Assembly (NCBI GenBank): GCA_043808545.1 | Contig: JAZDEU010000040.1 | Span: forward strand, 1-8,257 | Length of the DNA stretch: 8,257 nt | Origin: JAZDEU01 sp043808545 | GTDB lineage: Bacteria; Patescibacteriota; Patescibacteriia; JAZDEU01 | Reading direction: 5' to 3' | Shown: positions 1-7,382 of the stretch, piece by piece | How positions within the stretch are numbered: position 1 is the stretch's first letter | Layout of the letters: each line of letters starts with the position of its first letter | Program-made: the position numbers and the translations under genes | Notes under the pieces: generated by a model | Database searches by the model: none | What the model was told of the DNA's origin: nothing | The model's input: the letters and a program-made list of their open reading frames with translations, nothing else

Positions 1-35
1 TAAAATTTAAAATTTGTAATTTAAAATTTTAAGCT
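1..35. repeat. AT-rich iterated intergenic repeat, cut by the window edge
   Basis: AATTTAAAATTT-like units occur twice in the first 30 bases. They resemble the AT-rich arrays before pilM and are probably the right end of a similar intergenic element. Only a fragment is visible and AT-richness alone could produce it. The rest of 36-107 shows no recognisable feature. Confidence 0.25.
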
Positions 36-107
36 AAATTAGTTTATCCATAAATATAATCTTAAATAGTATTGCTATATAAATCGGCAAGTAATGATTT
101 TTTGTTA

Positions 108-136
108 TTGTCTTTACTTTAAAAGTATTATATAAT
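108..136 (+). promoter_or_regulatory. sigma-70-type promoter for the GWAW-repeat protein gene
   Basis: A perfect TATAAT -10 box at 131-136 is preceded, after a 17-base spacer, by TTGTCT at 108-113, which matches four of six positions of the TTGACA -35 consensus. Transcription would begin near 143, leaving a leader of about 25 bases before the ATG at 169. The background is very AT-rich, so a chance -10 is possible, but the optimal spacing and the position just upstream of the first gene support it. Confidence 0.55.
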
Positions 137-153
137 ATTAACAGTAAAGTGTC

Positions 154-160
154 AAAGAGG
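154..160 (+). promoter_or_regulatory. Shine-Dalgarno site of the GWAW-repeat protein gene
   Basis: AAAGAGG lies 8 bases before the ATG at 169. It is one of the few well-placed ribosome binding sites in this window and it fixes the start of the downstream gene. Confidence 0.65.
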
Positions 161-168
161 TTTTATAT

Positions 169-1776
169 ATGTCTTGTGATTTTTGCGAACATAGAAAAAC
201 GGTTAAAATAATAAGTATAATTTTTATTTCTGCTATCTTGGCAAGCGTAATTTTCCTTTTTGGTTTTGAAAATATAAATTTAACAAAAGCGGGAGAGTTT
301 GATGCTGTGAGCGGATGGCTTTGGGCGTATAACGCGGGATGGATTTCTCTTAATTCGCAAAATTGTATAAACGCAAATTTTTTAATACCGGGAACTTGCA
401 GTTTTAATAATGTTGATTACGGAGTTAATGTGGCCGTTGACGGAAAAGTTACAGGCGAGGCGTGGTCGGAAAATGTCGGGTGGATATGCTTTGGCGAAAC
501 ATGCGCTGAAGCCGGATGGGGAGGAACTAATGCTCCAGATGGAAATCCCGCGTCCGCGAGTTTTGATGGTGTTAAATTTTCAGGATGGGCTAAAATGTTA
601 TCTTTGAAGGAAGAGGGATGGATTAAATTGCAAGGACCCGCAACATCTTCCGCGGGAAAAACTGGAGCTTCTTGCTTTAATTGCTATTATAATGAAGGGA
701 CGAAATGCAAGGCTTGTTTTACTGAAACGTCATCTGATTACGGGTTAGTGGGGGATGTTTGTTATGAATGCGCCGAATGCGCCACGAGCACTTTGCCTTA
801 TATATGCAATAACTGCGATACGAATTGCAATAGATACGGTTTAGTTGTTGATACAACTTCTAAGGAGATATTTGGCTGGGCATGGGGAGGATTTGACAAT
901 GATAAAGGCATCGGGTGGGTAAAGGCGGATCATGATTTCTGGACGCTATACAGCCCTTTCGCTTGGCTTGAAACTAAATATGGGAATGTTTATTCTAAGA
1001 ATTCTGTTTCAGGCAAAAGCGCTCCTCACGGTCGGTATAACGCGACTTATTGCGTTCAAGCAACTGGACTTATAACAAATTTTAAAACTGCCAGCGGATG
1101 CAAAATGGCAGGGTTTGAAAATATAAATTTTCCAAATGCATCTAATTTATATATGAATGTTTTAGGGAAAATAAATAAAGCTGGAATTTTAAGCGGGGAG
1201 TATGGGGAAGTTATTACTATTGAACGAGTTGGAGAAACAGAATTTACAAGAGCGAATTTAATAAGCAATCTTACCGCCCACTGCAAGTTAGATGGTAAAA
1301 TATATCATATTGTAGGAAATTTAACGATAGATAATACAGATTTAGATTTTTGCAATGCAAGCACGGATTCTAATGGAAGCGGGTTAGTTATTATAGATGG
1401 AAATTTGAATATTAATATGAATCTTACCTATGATACTTCTTCTGTGTCAAGAATTAAGCAGTTAGCTTCGGTAGGATGGATTGTAGGAGGAAATTTAACT
1501 TTTCATCCTGTCGTTGAAGAAGCAGTCGGCGCGTTCTATATTGAAGGAAATGATGGCGTTGCTGATAATTCCGCGGTATATACAGGAGTATCAAATAATA
1601 AATTAACGATTTATGGTTTAATTATAGCGCCGGAATATAGTTTTGAGAGGGAGTATGAAAGCCTTACGGAAGGATCAGAGCGCGTTATTTATGACGGTCG
1701 CGCTTTAGTGAATACTCCTCCCGGGATGGAAGATTTAACTAAAGCTTTGCCTTTATGGAGCGAGGCGGCGCCATAA
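169..1776 (+). CDS. membrane-anchored exported protein with GWAW repeats and a Cys-rich module
   Basis: This 535-residue protein has no function I can name. A short tail with a CxxC pair (C3, C6) and basic residues precedes a hydrophobic segment at about 13-33, which is a signal anchor or a signal peptide (possible cleavage after A41). Four copies of a tryptophan motif, GW-x-W...GWI-like, follow at about 49-62, 96-109, 138-155 and 235-253. Proteins with this motif are common on the surface of Patescibacteria. Between copies three and four lies a cysteine-rich block with CxxC spacing (C169/C172, C180/C183, C198/C201/C204, C213/C216/C220), suited to disulfides or metal binding. The C-terminal half (about 300-520) is rich in short beta-strand patterns such as GNLTID, DGNLNI and GGNLTF, suggesting a beta-helix or beta-sandwich. 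No pilin-type prepilin signal is visible. The position just ahead of pilM suggests a pilus-associated or surface role, but that is inference. The start is supported by AAAGAGG 8 bases upstream. Confidence 0.85.
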   Translation: MSCDFCEHRKTVKIISIIFISAILASVIFLFGFENINLTKAGEFDAVSGWLWAYNAGWISLNSQNCINANFLIPGTCSFNNVDYGVNVAVDGKVTGEAWSENVGWICFGETCAEAGWGGTNAPDGNPASASFDGVKFSGWAKMLSLKEEGWIKLQGPATSSAGKTGASCFNCYYNEGTKCKACFTETSSDYGLVGDVCYECAECATSTLPYICNNCDTNCNRYGLVVDTTSKEIFGWAWGGFDNDKGIGWVKADHDFWTLYSPFAWLETKYGNVYSKNSVSGKSAPHGRYNATYCVQATGLITNFKTASGCKMAGFENINFPNASNLYMNVLGKINKAGILSGEYGEVITIERVGETEFTRANLISNLTAHCKLDGKIYHIVGNLTIDNTDLDFCNASTDSNGSGLVIIDGNLNINMNLTYDTSSVSRIKQLASVGWIVGGNLTFHPVVEEAVGAFYIEGNDGVADNSAVYTGVSNNKLTIYGLIIAPEYSFEREYESLTEGSERVIYDGRALVNTPPGMEDLTKALPLWSEAAP

Positions 1777-1780
1777 AAAA

Positions 1781-1949
1781 TTTTTAATTTTTAATTTTTA
1801 ATTTTTAAATAATGCTTAAATTTTTAATTTTCAAACAGCAGTGTTTTTGTTACCCCGATAGTTTTAAAAAGTTAAAGGATGAAATTTATAAATTAAAGCA
1901 TTAAATAATTATTTTAAAAATTATAAAATTAAAAATTAAAAATTAAATA
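1781..1949. repeat. intergenic element with inverted TTTTTAA / TTAAAAA arrays
   Basis: The gap before pilM begins with four perfect tandem TTTTTAA units (1781-1808). It ends with the complementary TTAAAAA unit (1914-1920, 1929-1935, 1936-1942, plus a degenerate copy to 1949). Just inside the arrays, AATGCTT (1811-1817) is answered by its complement AAGCATT (1896-1902). The whole gap could therefore fold back on itself. The core 1820-1895 is less AT-biased, has no recognisable homology and holds only a 30-codon ORF. No terminator or convincing promoter is seen here. Confidence 0.6.
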
Positions 1950-1951
1950 GG

Positions 1952-3160
1952 ATGTCTTTATTTAAAATGCAAAAAAACATATTAGGAGTTGATTTAGGTT
2001 CTTCAAGCATAAAAATCGTCGAATTAAAAAAGAATGAAAAAGGGAATGAAATAGATTTGGTTACTTATGGATTAGCTAAATTTCAAGCTTCCAATATTAA
2101 AAAAAATTATTCTCTAGAGCAGGAAAGAATGGCGGTTATTTTAGGTAAATTATGCAAGGAAGCTAAAGTTACCGCGGTAAACGCGATCGCTTCGCTTCCT
2201 CCATTTTTCGTGTTTACTTCTATTATAAGTCTTCCAGAAATGGCAAAAGAGGATATAGATTCCGCTGTTCAATGGGAAGCTAAAAAAGTTATCCCTTTAC
2301 CTTTAGAGCAGATAGAATTAAAATGGAAGATAATAAATATAAAGGGTGATAAAAATGTTATGCGCGAGCATAATAAATTTTCGGGAGATATGGGTGTTTT
2401 AAAGCAATCTAAAAACAATAGCGGAGAAGAGAGGGAATCAGAGGATGAAGAAAACGGCGCAAATGTGATGGGTGAAAAAGTAAAAGAAAAAGAAAAATAT
2501 CAAATACTTCTTACAGGAGCGGCAAAAAAGATAGTTCAGAAGTATATGTATATTTTTAAAAAGGTTGGATTGAATTTATACAGTCTTGAAACGGAATCAT
2601 TTGCATTGAGCAGATCTTTATTAGACGAAAAATCTAATTCTGTGGCGATGATTGTTGATATTGGCGCGTTAAATACAAATATTTCAATTATAAAATTCGG
2701 AGTTCCGTTTTTAAATAAGAGTATTGATGTCGGCGCCGTAACGATTAGCAAGATTATAGCGAACAGTCTTAATATAAATTTAGAAAGAGCGGAACAGTTC
2801 CAATATGATATTGGGGTGAGCTTGGGGAAGAATCAAGAAAAAAATGAGGCTATACCTAAAATTATTGAAGATTCTTTGTCGCCGATTATTAATGAAATAA
2901 AGTACAGTTTTAATTTATATGAGGAATATAAAAATTCTATTTTAAGTCCTGAAGACAGGATTGAAAAAATAGTTCTATCCGGAGGCGGAGCGGTTATACC
3001 TAATTTATCGGATTATTTATCGGATTTATTAAATATAAAAGTTTATATCGGAAATCCGTGGGGAAAGATAAAACATCATAAGGATTTAGATATGGTTCTT
3101 GAAGAATTAGGCCATAATTTCCCCGTCGCTGTTGGTTTGGGGATGAGGGATCTGATGTAG
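1952..3160 (+). CDS. pilM: type IV pilus assembly protein PilM (actin-like ATPase)
   Basis: PilM is a cytoplasmic FtsA/actin-fold protein that binds nucleotide and the N-terminal tail of PilN, coupling the membrane platform to the pilus motor. The 402-residue product shows the phosphate-1 loop VDLGSSSIK at 13-21, the phosphate-2 motif VDIGALNTN at 235-243 and the adenosine-site glycines SGGG at 343-346. It is somewhat longer than usual because of a charged, low-complexity insertion at about 131-182 (acidic around 158-168, Lys/Glu-rich at the end) in the 1C-like subdomain. The start is chosen because MSLFK directly before the first strand is typical of the family. The SD is poor: AGG abuts the ATG. 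A second ATG at 1967 is possible. The pilN-like gene follows after a repeat-filled gap. Confidence 0.93.
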   Translation: MSLFKMQKNILGVDLGSSSIKIVELKKNEKGNEIDLVTYGLAKFQASNIKKNYSLEQERMAVILGKLCKEAKVTAVNAIASLPPFFVFTSIISLPEMAKEDIDSAVQWEAKKVIPLPLEQIELKWKIINIKGDKNVMREHNKFSGDMGVLKQSKNNSGEERESEDEENGANVMGEKVKEKEKYQILLTGAAKKIVQKYMYIFKKVGLNLYSLETESFALSRSLLDEKSNSVAMIVDIGALNTNISIIKFGVPFLNKSIDVGAVTISKIIANSLNINLERAEQFQYDIGVSLGKNQEKNEAIPKIIEDSLSPIINEIKYSFNLYEEYKNSILSPEDRIEKIVLSGGGAVIPNLSDYLSDLLNIKVYIGNPWGKIKHHKDLDMVLEELGHNFPVAVGLGMRDLM

Positions 3161-3191
3161 AATATGGTGTATAGGAGTTGAAATATTTTTC

Positions 3192-3279
3192 GCGTCATTC
3201 TGAGCGTAGCGAAGAATCTCATAGCTAGAGGTGCTAATGCTGGGATCCTTCGTCGGCTAACGCCTCCTCAGGATGACGC
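3192..3279. repeat. palindromic MITE/REP-like element, copy 1
   Basis: An 88-base imperfect palindrome lies between pilM and pilN. Outer arms GCGTCATTCTGAG (3192-3204) and CTCAGGATGACGC (3267-3279) match at 12 of 13 positions. Inner arms GAAGAATCTC (3211-3220) and GGGATCCTTC (3242-3251) pair with minor mismatches around a 21-base loop. The same block order recurs at the end of the window with different connecting sequence, which marks a dispersed family. No transposase is encoded, so it would be non-autonomous or a structured REP-type repeat. TTGAAATA (3178-3185), just outside the left arm, also flanks both arms of copy 2 and may belong to the element. No target-site duplication is evident. 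Confidence 0.8.
3270..3273 (+). promoter_or_regulatory. Shine-Dalgarno of the pilN-like gene, inside the palindromic repeat
   Basis: AGGA within the right arm of the palindromic repeat lies 8 bases before the ATG at 3282. This decides the preferred start: the earlier ATG at 3273 overlaps the AGGA, and the later one at 3288 is 14 bases away. If the transcript folds through the full repeat, the site would be buried in the stem. Confidence 0.45.
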
Positions 3280-3281
3280 AA

Positions 3282-4064
3282 ATGATTATGGATTTTTTAT
3301 CCAAACAAAATGAAGACGATTCTAAAATTTTTCAAGAAAAAGAAGGCGGAGAAAAGAAAGAGAAAATAGTGTCTTCCAGCAAAGAAGAAAATGACGCAGA
3401 AAAAGTCGGTTTTTTAGATAAGATAAGAAAATTAATAAATAAAGATAAAGGAGGAGATGCAAATAATAAAGATAGCGGAAGAGATTTCCGCGATGGAGAT
3501 GTTAATTTTGTAGCTTCTGATTTTATAGTTCCGCCAGAGAAAGAGGTTAAGAAAAAATTAATTATTTTAATTATTTTTGTTGTTATTATTATTATTGTCG
3601 TTGTTGCAATATATACAGCATTAGCAATAAAAGAGAAAATTTCTTTAGCGGGATTTGAAAGTTTAACAGAGGAAAAGGATAATATCCAAAAACAAATAGA
3701 TGCTTTAGAAAGCGCAGAAGAGGCTAGTGAAAAATTAGGGCGGGATGTCGCTTTAGCGGGAGCGTTATTAGATCAGCACATTTATTGGGATAAATTTTTT
3801 AAGTTGATAGAGGGTTACACTCGCGCTGATGTTTTCTACGAATCATTTAATGCAGACAGCGCCGGGCAATTAAAAATTGATGTAGTGGCATCTGATTTTA
3901 ATGCTTTAACGGAGCAGATTAGAGTTTTTGAAGAGGCGGAACAGTTTAATTCTGTTGAAGTGTCTTCTATTAGTTTAGAAAAAGATAGCAAGACAGGCAA
4001 GATAGGCGGCGTGAAATGTTTTATTTCTATGAATGTGGATTCTGCGACTTTTTATAAAAAGTGA
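3282..4064 (+). CDS. pilN: type IV pilus assembly protein PilN-like
   Basis: PilN is a bitopic inner-membrane protein whose cytoplasmic tail binds PilM and whose extracytoplasmic domain pairs with PilO. The 260-residue product has a charged cytoplasmic region (1-89), one very hydrophobic membrane helix (about 92-115), a short coiled coil (to about 150) and a PilN-type alpha/beta domain from about 157 to the end. That domain includes the characteristic YWDKFFKLIE segment and a KIDVVASDFNAL strand-helix. VNFVASDF at 74-81 stands where the PilM-binding INLLP motif is expected, but it is pushed inward by a Lys/Glu-rich extension of about 70 residues, making the protein longer than typical PilN. 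The start at 3282 is favoured by AGGA inside the upstream repeat; 3273 and 3288 are in-frame alternatives. It ends in TGA. Assignment rests on order and architecture more than on strong sequence identity. Confidence 0.82.
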   Translation: MIMDFLSKQNEDDSKIFQEKEGGEKKEKIVSSSKEENDAEKVGFLDKIRKLINKDKGGDANNKDSGRDFRDGDVNFVASDFIVPPEKEVKKKLIILIIFVVIIIIVVVAIYTALAIKEKISLAGFESLTEEKDNIQKQIDALESAEEASEKLGRDVALAGALLDQHIYWDKFFKLIEGYTRADVFYESFNADSAGQLKIDVVASDFNALTEQIRVFEEAEQFNSVEVSSISLEKDSKTGKIGGVKCFISMNVDSATFYKK

Positions 4065-4069
4065 AAGCC

Positions 4070-4161
4070 GTATTTAGTATAAAGTATTTAGTATTAAGTA
4101 TAAAATACTAAATATACATAATACATAAAATACATAATACATAATACATAATACTAAATAC
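4070..4161. repeat. intergenic element with inverted GTATTTAGTAT arrays and TACATAA tandem units
   Basis: Nearly the entire gap between pilN and pilO is repetitive. GTATTTAGTAT occurs at 4070-4080 and 4084-4094, and its exact reverse complement ATACTAAATAC at 4151-4161, with a near copy at 4105-4115. Between them TACATAA occurs five times (4115-4121, 4122-4128, 4131-4137, 4138-4144, 4145-4151). The design, short arrays answered by their complement across the gap, parallels the gaps before pilM and after pilB, although the unit sequence differs. It leaves pilO without a visible SD. Confidence 0.65.
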
Positions 4162-4167
4162 TTCCCT

Positions 4168-5598
4168 ATGCCGGAGATAGATAAAAAACAAAGATTTAAG
4201 AATAGGATGTTGAATTATTTCGTTAATTATTTCTTTTTTATAGTGTTTGTCGTTTTTATTATTCTTTCTATGGTTGCTTTGCTTTTTATTCTATGGCCGA
4301 AATATAGAAATAGCAGACTTTCTGTGGGGAAAGGGCAGCTTAATATGAACAATGAAATAGAAACTAAGAAATTTGAACTGGCTTCTTTGGAATCAAGCAA
4401 AAAAGGAATGGATGTTATTGATAAAGATAATCTTATTAAATTAAATAGCATTATTCCTTCTAAGGAAAATGTTTCTTATGTTATAAAAGAGCTTAATACA
4501 ATCGCTACCGATAGCGGATTTTTTTTGACAGATGTGAAATATTCTAAAAGTGGTAATAATCCAGGCGCTGTTGCAGAAGAACAGAATAATAAAAGCAATT
4601 TGCCCGTCTTTATAAAGTTTTTTACTTTTAATATAACAATAACAGGCGGAGGTTATGAGAATTTAAAATCTTTTCTAAAGATGACAGCGGATAGCGTTAA
4701 CATAAGAGATGTTACATCAATAAGATTTGATGGCAAGAATAGTTATGACATAGAATTAAAAGCATATTATTATGAAAAAGAAGAGTCGGCGCAGATGGAA
4801 AATATAGAATTTTCAGCGAATATTGAAGCGGCAGGCTCTGATGCAAATGGAAGTCGGGCAGTAAATGAAATCGCATACATAGAAGTTATAAACAATTTTT
4901 TTAAGAGGGAGAGTTTTATGAGTTTAAGGGAATATTTAGGAAAAGAAATAACAATTCAAAAGGAAGTCGTTCCTGCAACAGATGATTTCCCTCCGCCTCC
5001 GAAGGATGCAGTTGTATATAATCCGGGAGCGGGAGGAAAGTTAAATATTTTTTGGGATAAATCTATTAGCGATAAGATAGACAAAACAAGGATATATAGA
5101 TTTGAAGATTTGGACGGGAAAGGGGTCATGATTGCAGAAATAGACAAGACAGAAAATACTTTTGCGGATACAACATTAGTTAATGGCAAGAAGTATTATT
5201 ATTTAGTGAAAAATGTAAATAAGCAAGGGCAGATGTCTAAAAATACGGAAAAATATAGCAGTACTCCTGAGAATATTATTCCTCCTGGGATGTTGTTGGA
5301 TATTTTTATTGAGCAAACTAAAGAAGGTATTGGTTTTATATGGCAAAATCCTTCTGATGAAGATTTAGCATACATAGATATATATAGATCTAAATCAGGT
5401 TTTGAGCTGGGAGATCTTATAGCGAAGTTAAAAGCTGTTCCGTCTCAGAAGCAAAAATGGAGCGATAATGATATAGCCGCATACGAAGAATATTATTATA
5501 CCATATTATCTGTAGATAATGCAGGTAATAGTTCTCCTTATCATACTATTAAATTAGGCAATAAAAATATATTTATTACGAGCGAGGGAGGGGAGTAG
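4168..5598 (+). CDS. pilO: PilO-like pilus assembly protein fused to two FN3-like domains
   Basis: PilO pairs with PilN in the platform that aligns the pilus machinery across the cytoplasmic membrane. The 476-residue product has a basic tail, a membrane helix at about 17-43, a coiled coil (to about 85) and a PilO-type ferredoxin-like domain at about 90-202. Typical PilO is about 200 residues and would stop here. Instead a linker (about 203-270, with a PPPP run at 275-278) leads into two fibronectin-III-like domains. The first spans about 280-358 (IFWDKS, RIYRF, KKYYYLV) and the second about 375-463 (FIWQNP, DIYRS, EYYYTILSVDNAGNSS). Both show the FN3 pattern of a core Trp, a paired Tyr strand and a Tyr-rich F strand. 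They would lie outside the membrane. The start has no SD but is the only sensible ATG before the membrane helix. The stop is 17 bases before pilB. PilO identity is inferred from order and topology. Confidence 0.8.
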   Translation: MPEIDKKQRFKNRMLNYFVNYFFFIVFVVFIILSMVALLFILWPKYRNSRLSVGKGQLNMNNEIETKKFELASLESSKKGMDVIDKDNLIKLNSIIPSKENVSYVIKELNTIATDSGFFLTDVKYSKSGNNPGAVAEEQNNKSNLPVFIKFFTFNITITGGGYENLKSFLKMTADSVNIRDVTSIRFDGKNSYDIELKAYYYEKEESAQMENIEFSANIEAAGSDANGSRAVNEIAYIEVINNFFKRESFMSLREYLGKEITIQKEVVPATDDFPPPPKDAVVYNPGAGGKLNIFWDKSISDKIDKTRIYRFEDLDGKGVMIAEIDKTENTFADTTLVNGKKYYYLVKNVNKQGQMSKNTEKYSSTPENIIPPGMLLDIFIEQTKEGIGFIWQNPSDEDLAYIDIYRSKSGFELGDLIAKLKAVPSQKQKWSDNDIAAYEEYYYTILSVDNAGNSSPYHTIKLGNKNIFITSEGGE

Positions 5599-5615
5599 TA
5601 ATTTTATTTATTTTT

Positions 5616-7358
5616 ATGTTAAACCTTAATAATAAAGGGAAAATAGAAGATTATTTGTTGGAAAAAAATATTATCTCAAAAGAATTGTACGATAATTTTA
5701 AGAAAAGCAATATAGGAATAGAGAAGTTTATAGCGGATAACAGGATTTTAGATGATGAAAGTTTCGTGAGAATTAGAGCGGAATTTTTAGATTTAGGATA
5801 TATTGATTTAAGCGGAAAAAAAATAGATTACGATTTTTTGCATATAATACTGCAGGAAGTAGCGGAAAATTATAAGATAGTTTGCTTTAATAAGCAGGAC
5901 AATGTTATTAGTGTTGGGTTTGTTGATCCGAATAATTTTAAGGCGATTGAAGCAGTAGATTTTTTGGCAAAAGAAAATAATTTTACTATTGATTATTTTT
6001 TAATTTCCGAAGGTTCTTTTAAAGTTGCGATCAGGCAATATCAAACTCTCAAAAAAGAAGTGCACAGATTATTAGATATAGCGGAAGAAGAACATGCGCA
6101 AGAAGAGGCGCATGAGCTCGCGGAAGTCGCGGAAGTGGAAGAAGTTATAAAAGGCGCGCCAGTTTCCAAGATGGTTTCTGTTATAATAAGACATGCCGTA
6201 GAAGGCGGAGCGTCTGATATACATATAGAGCCGAGCGGAGACAAGACCAGGGTCAGATATAGAATAGACGGGATGCTAGGAACATCTTTAATTTTGCCTT
6301 CCTATATCCATTCCACAGTAGTTGCCAGAATAAAAATTTTATCTAATTTAAAGATAGATGAATCAAGAATCCCGCAAGACGGAAGAATGAGGTTAATTAT
6401 AGATAATAAAACAATTGATTTTAGAGTTTCAACAATGCCATTAACCGGAAAGGAAAAAGTAGTTATGCGTATATTAGATACCAGCGGCGGTTCATTTTCT
6501 TTAGAACAACTAGGATTTAATCCCCGTCAAATTAAAATTATAAATAAAAATATAGAGAAACCTAATGGGATGTTTTTAGTGACTGGGCCTACCGGTTCTG
6601 GAAAATCAACTACCCTTTATTCTATCTTGCATATTTTAAATAAGGAATGCGTAAATATTATAACATTAGAAGATCCTGTGGAATATACAATGGAAGGGAT
6701 AAATCAATCGCAAATAAATCCTGCTATAAATTATACTTTTGCGGCAGGATTGCGCGCGATACTGCGGCAAGATCCTAATATTGTTATGGTAGGAGAAATT
6801 AGAGATAATGAAACTGCGGAACTTGCTATGCACGCGGCGTTAACAGGACATTCAGTTCTTTCTACTTTGCATACTAATGACGCGGTGGGAACGATACCCA
6901 GATTGCTTGACATGGAGGCAGAGCCATTTTTACTTTCTTCTACTTTGAATGCCATATTAGCGCAACGTTTAGTAAGAAAGATTTGTCCAAGCTGCAAGGA
7001 AGAAATCAGTATTACGGAAAATTTAGAACAAGAGATAAGAGAATTTCTGAAAGATGTTTCTCTAGAGGATATTCCTGCGAATATAGATTTAAAGAGTGGA
7101 AAGAGGCTGGTTTTTTATAAAGGCAAGGGATGTAGCAAGTGCGGAAATAGCGGGTATAAAGGCAGATCAGTGATTTCGGAAGTTTTAGATGTTACAGAAT
7201 CATTAAAAAATATAATTTCCGAAGGTTTTAAGAATATGGATAAAGTAAAAGAAGCTTTTCGCGAGCAAAGGATGCTTTTAATTAAGCAAGATGGATATAT
7301 TAAGGCATTAGAAGGAAAGACTACTTTGGAAGAGATATTGAGAGTTACGAAGGAATAG
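5616..7358 (+). CDS. pilB: type IV pilus assembly ATPase PilB (GspE family)
   Basis: PilB is the cytoplasmic hexameric ATPase that drives pilus extension. The 580-residue product is full length. It has an MshEN/T2SSE-type N-terminal region (about 1-150), an acidic linker (155-180), and the N2 domain beginning with the ASDIHIEP motif (199-206). The Walker A motif GPTGSGKST is at 324-332, the Asp box TLEDPVEY at 350-357, the Walker B region around MVGEIRD (391-397) and the His box TGHSVLSTLHTND at 410-422. A tetracysteine zinc site (C457, C460, C506, C509) is typical of GspE/PilB and absent from the retraction ATPase PilT. All catalytic motifs are intact. The ATG is the first in frame. A strong purine run (5586-5595) sits about 20 bases upstream, further than ideal. 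The 17-base gap from pilO implies one transcript. Confidence 0.97.
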   Translation: MLNLNNKGKIEDYLLEKNIISKELYDNFKKSNIGIEKFIADNRILDDESFVRIRAEFLDLGYIDLSGKKIDYDFLHIILQEVAENYKIVCFNKQDNVISVGFVDPNNFKAIEAVDFLAKENNFTIDYFLISEGSFKVAIRQYQTLKKEVHRLLDIAEEEHAQEEAHELAEVAEVEEVIKGAPVSKMVSVIIRHAVEGGASDIHIEPSGDKTRVRYRIDGMLGTSLILPSYIHSTVVARIKILSNLKIDESRIPQDGRMRLIIDNKTIDFRVSTMPLTGKEKVVMRILDTSGGSFSLEQLGFNPRQIKIINKNIEKPNGMFLVTGPTGSGKSTTLYSILHILNKECVNIITLEDPVEYTMEGINQSQINPAINYTFAAGLRAILRQDPNIVMVGEIRDNETAELAMHAALTGHSVLSTLHTNDAVGTIPRLLDMEAEPFLLSSTLNAILAQRLVRKICPSCKEEISITENLEQEIREFLKDVSLEDIPANIDLKSGKRLVFYKGKGCSKCGNSGYKGRSVISEVLDVTESLKNIISEGFKNMDKVKEAFREQRMLLIKQDGYIKALEGKTTLEEILRVTKE

Positions 7359-7382
7359 TTTATAAGATTGCGACTTTTTTAA

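Noticed and set aside
410..607. Plus-strand 65-codon frame inside the first gene
   Set aside because: It overlaps the GWAW repeats in another frame and has no domain or SD.
1056..1286. Minus-strand open frame opposite the GWAW-repeat gene, and similar frames opposite pilM, pilO, pilB and the regulator
   Set aside because: All lie fully inside strongly supported + strand genes, lack SDs, and have no recognisable domains.
1769..1790. Rho-independent terminator after the first gene (GGCGCC followed by A/T runs)
   Set aside because: The GC palindrome is only 6 bases with no loop, and the T-run belongs to the TTTTTAA array.
4062..4064. TGA recoded to glycine, as in Gracilibacteria
   Set aside because: TGA here ends pilN, read-through reaches a TAA five codons later, and no gene in the window has an internal TGA.
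4115..4151. Possible CRISPR-like array (TACATAA units)
   Set aside because: Units are 7 bases with almost no spacers and no cas genes nearby; this is a tandem microrepeat.
5616..7358. Retraction ATPase PilT as an alternative for the ATPase gene
   Set aside because: The long N-terminal domain and the four-cysteine zinc site are PilB/GspE features that PilT lacks.
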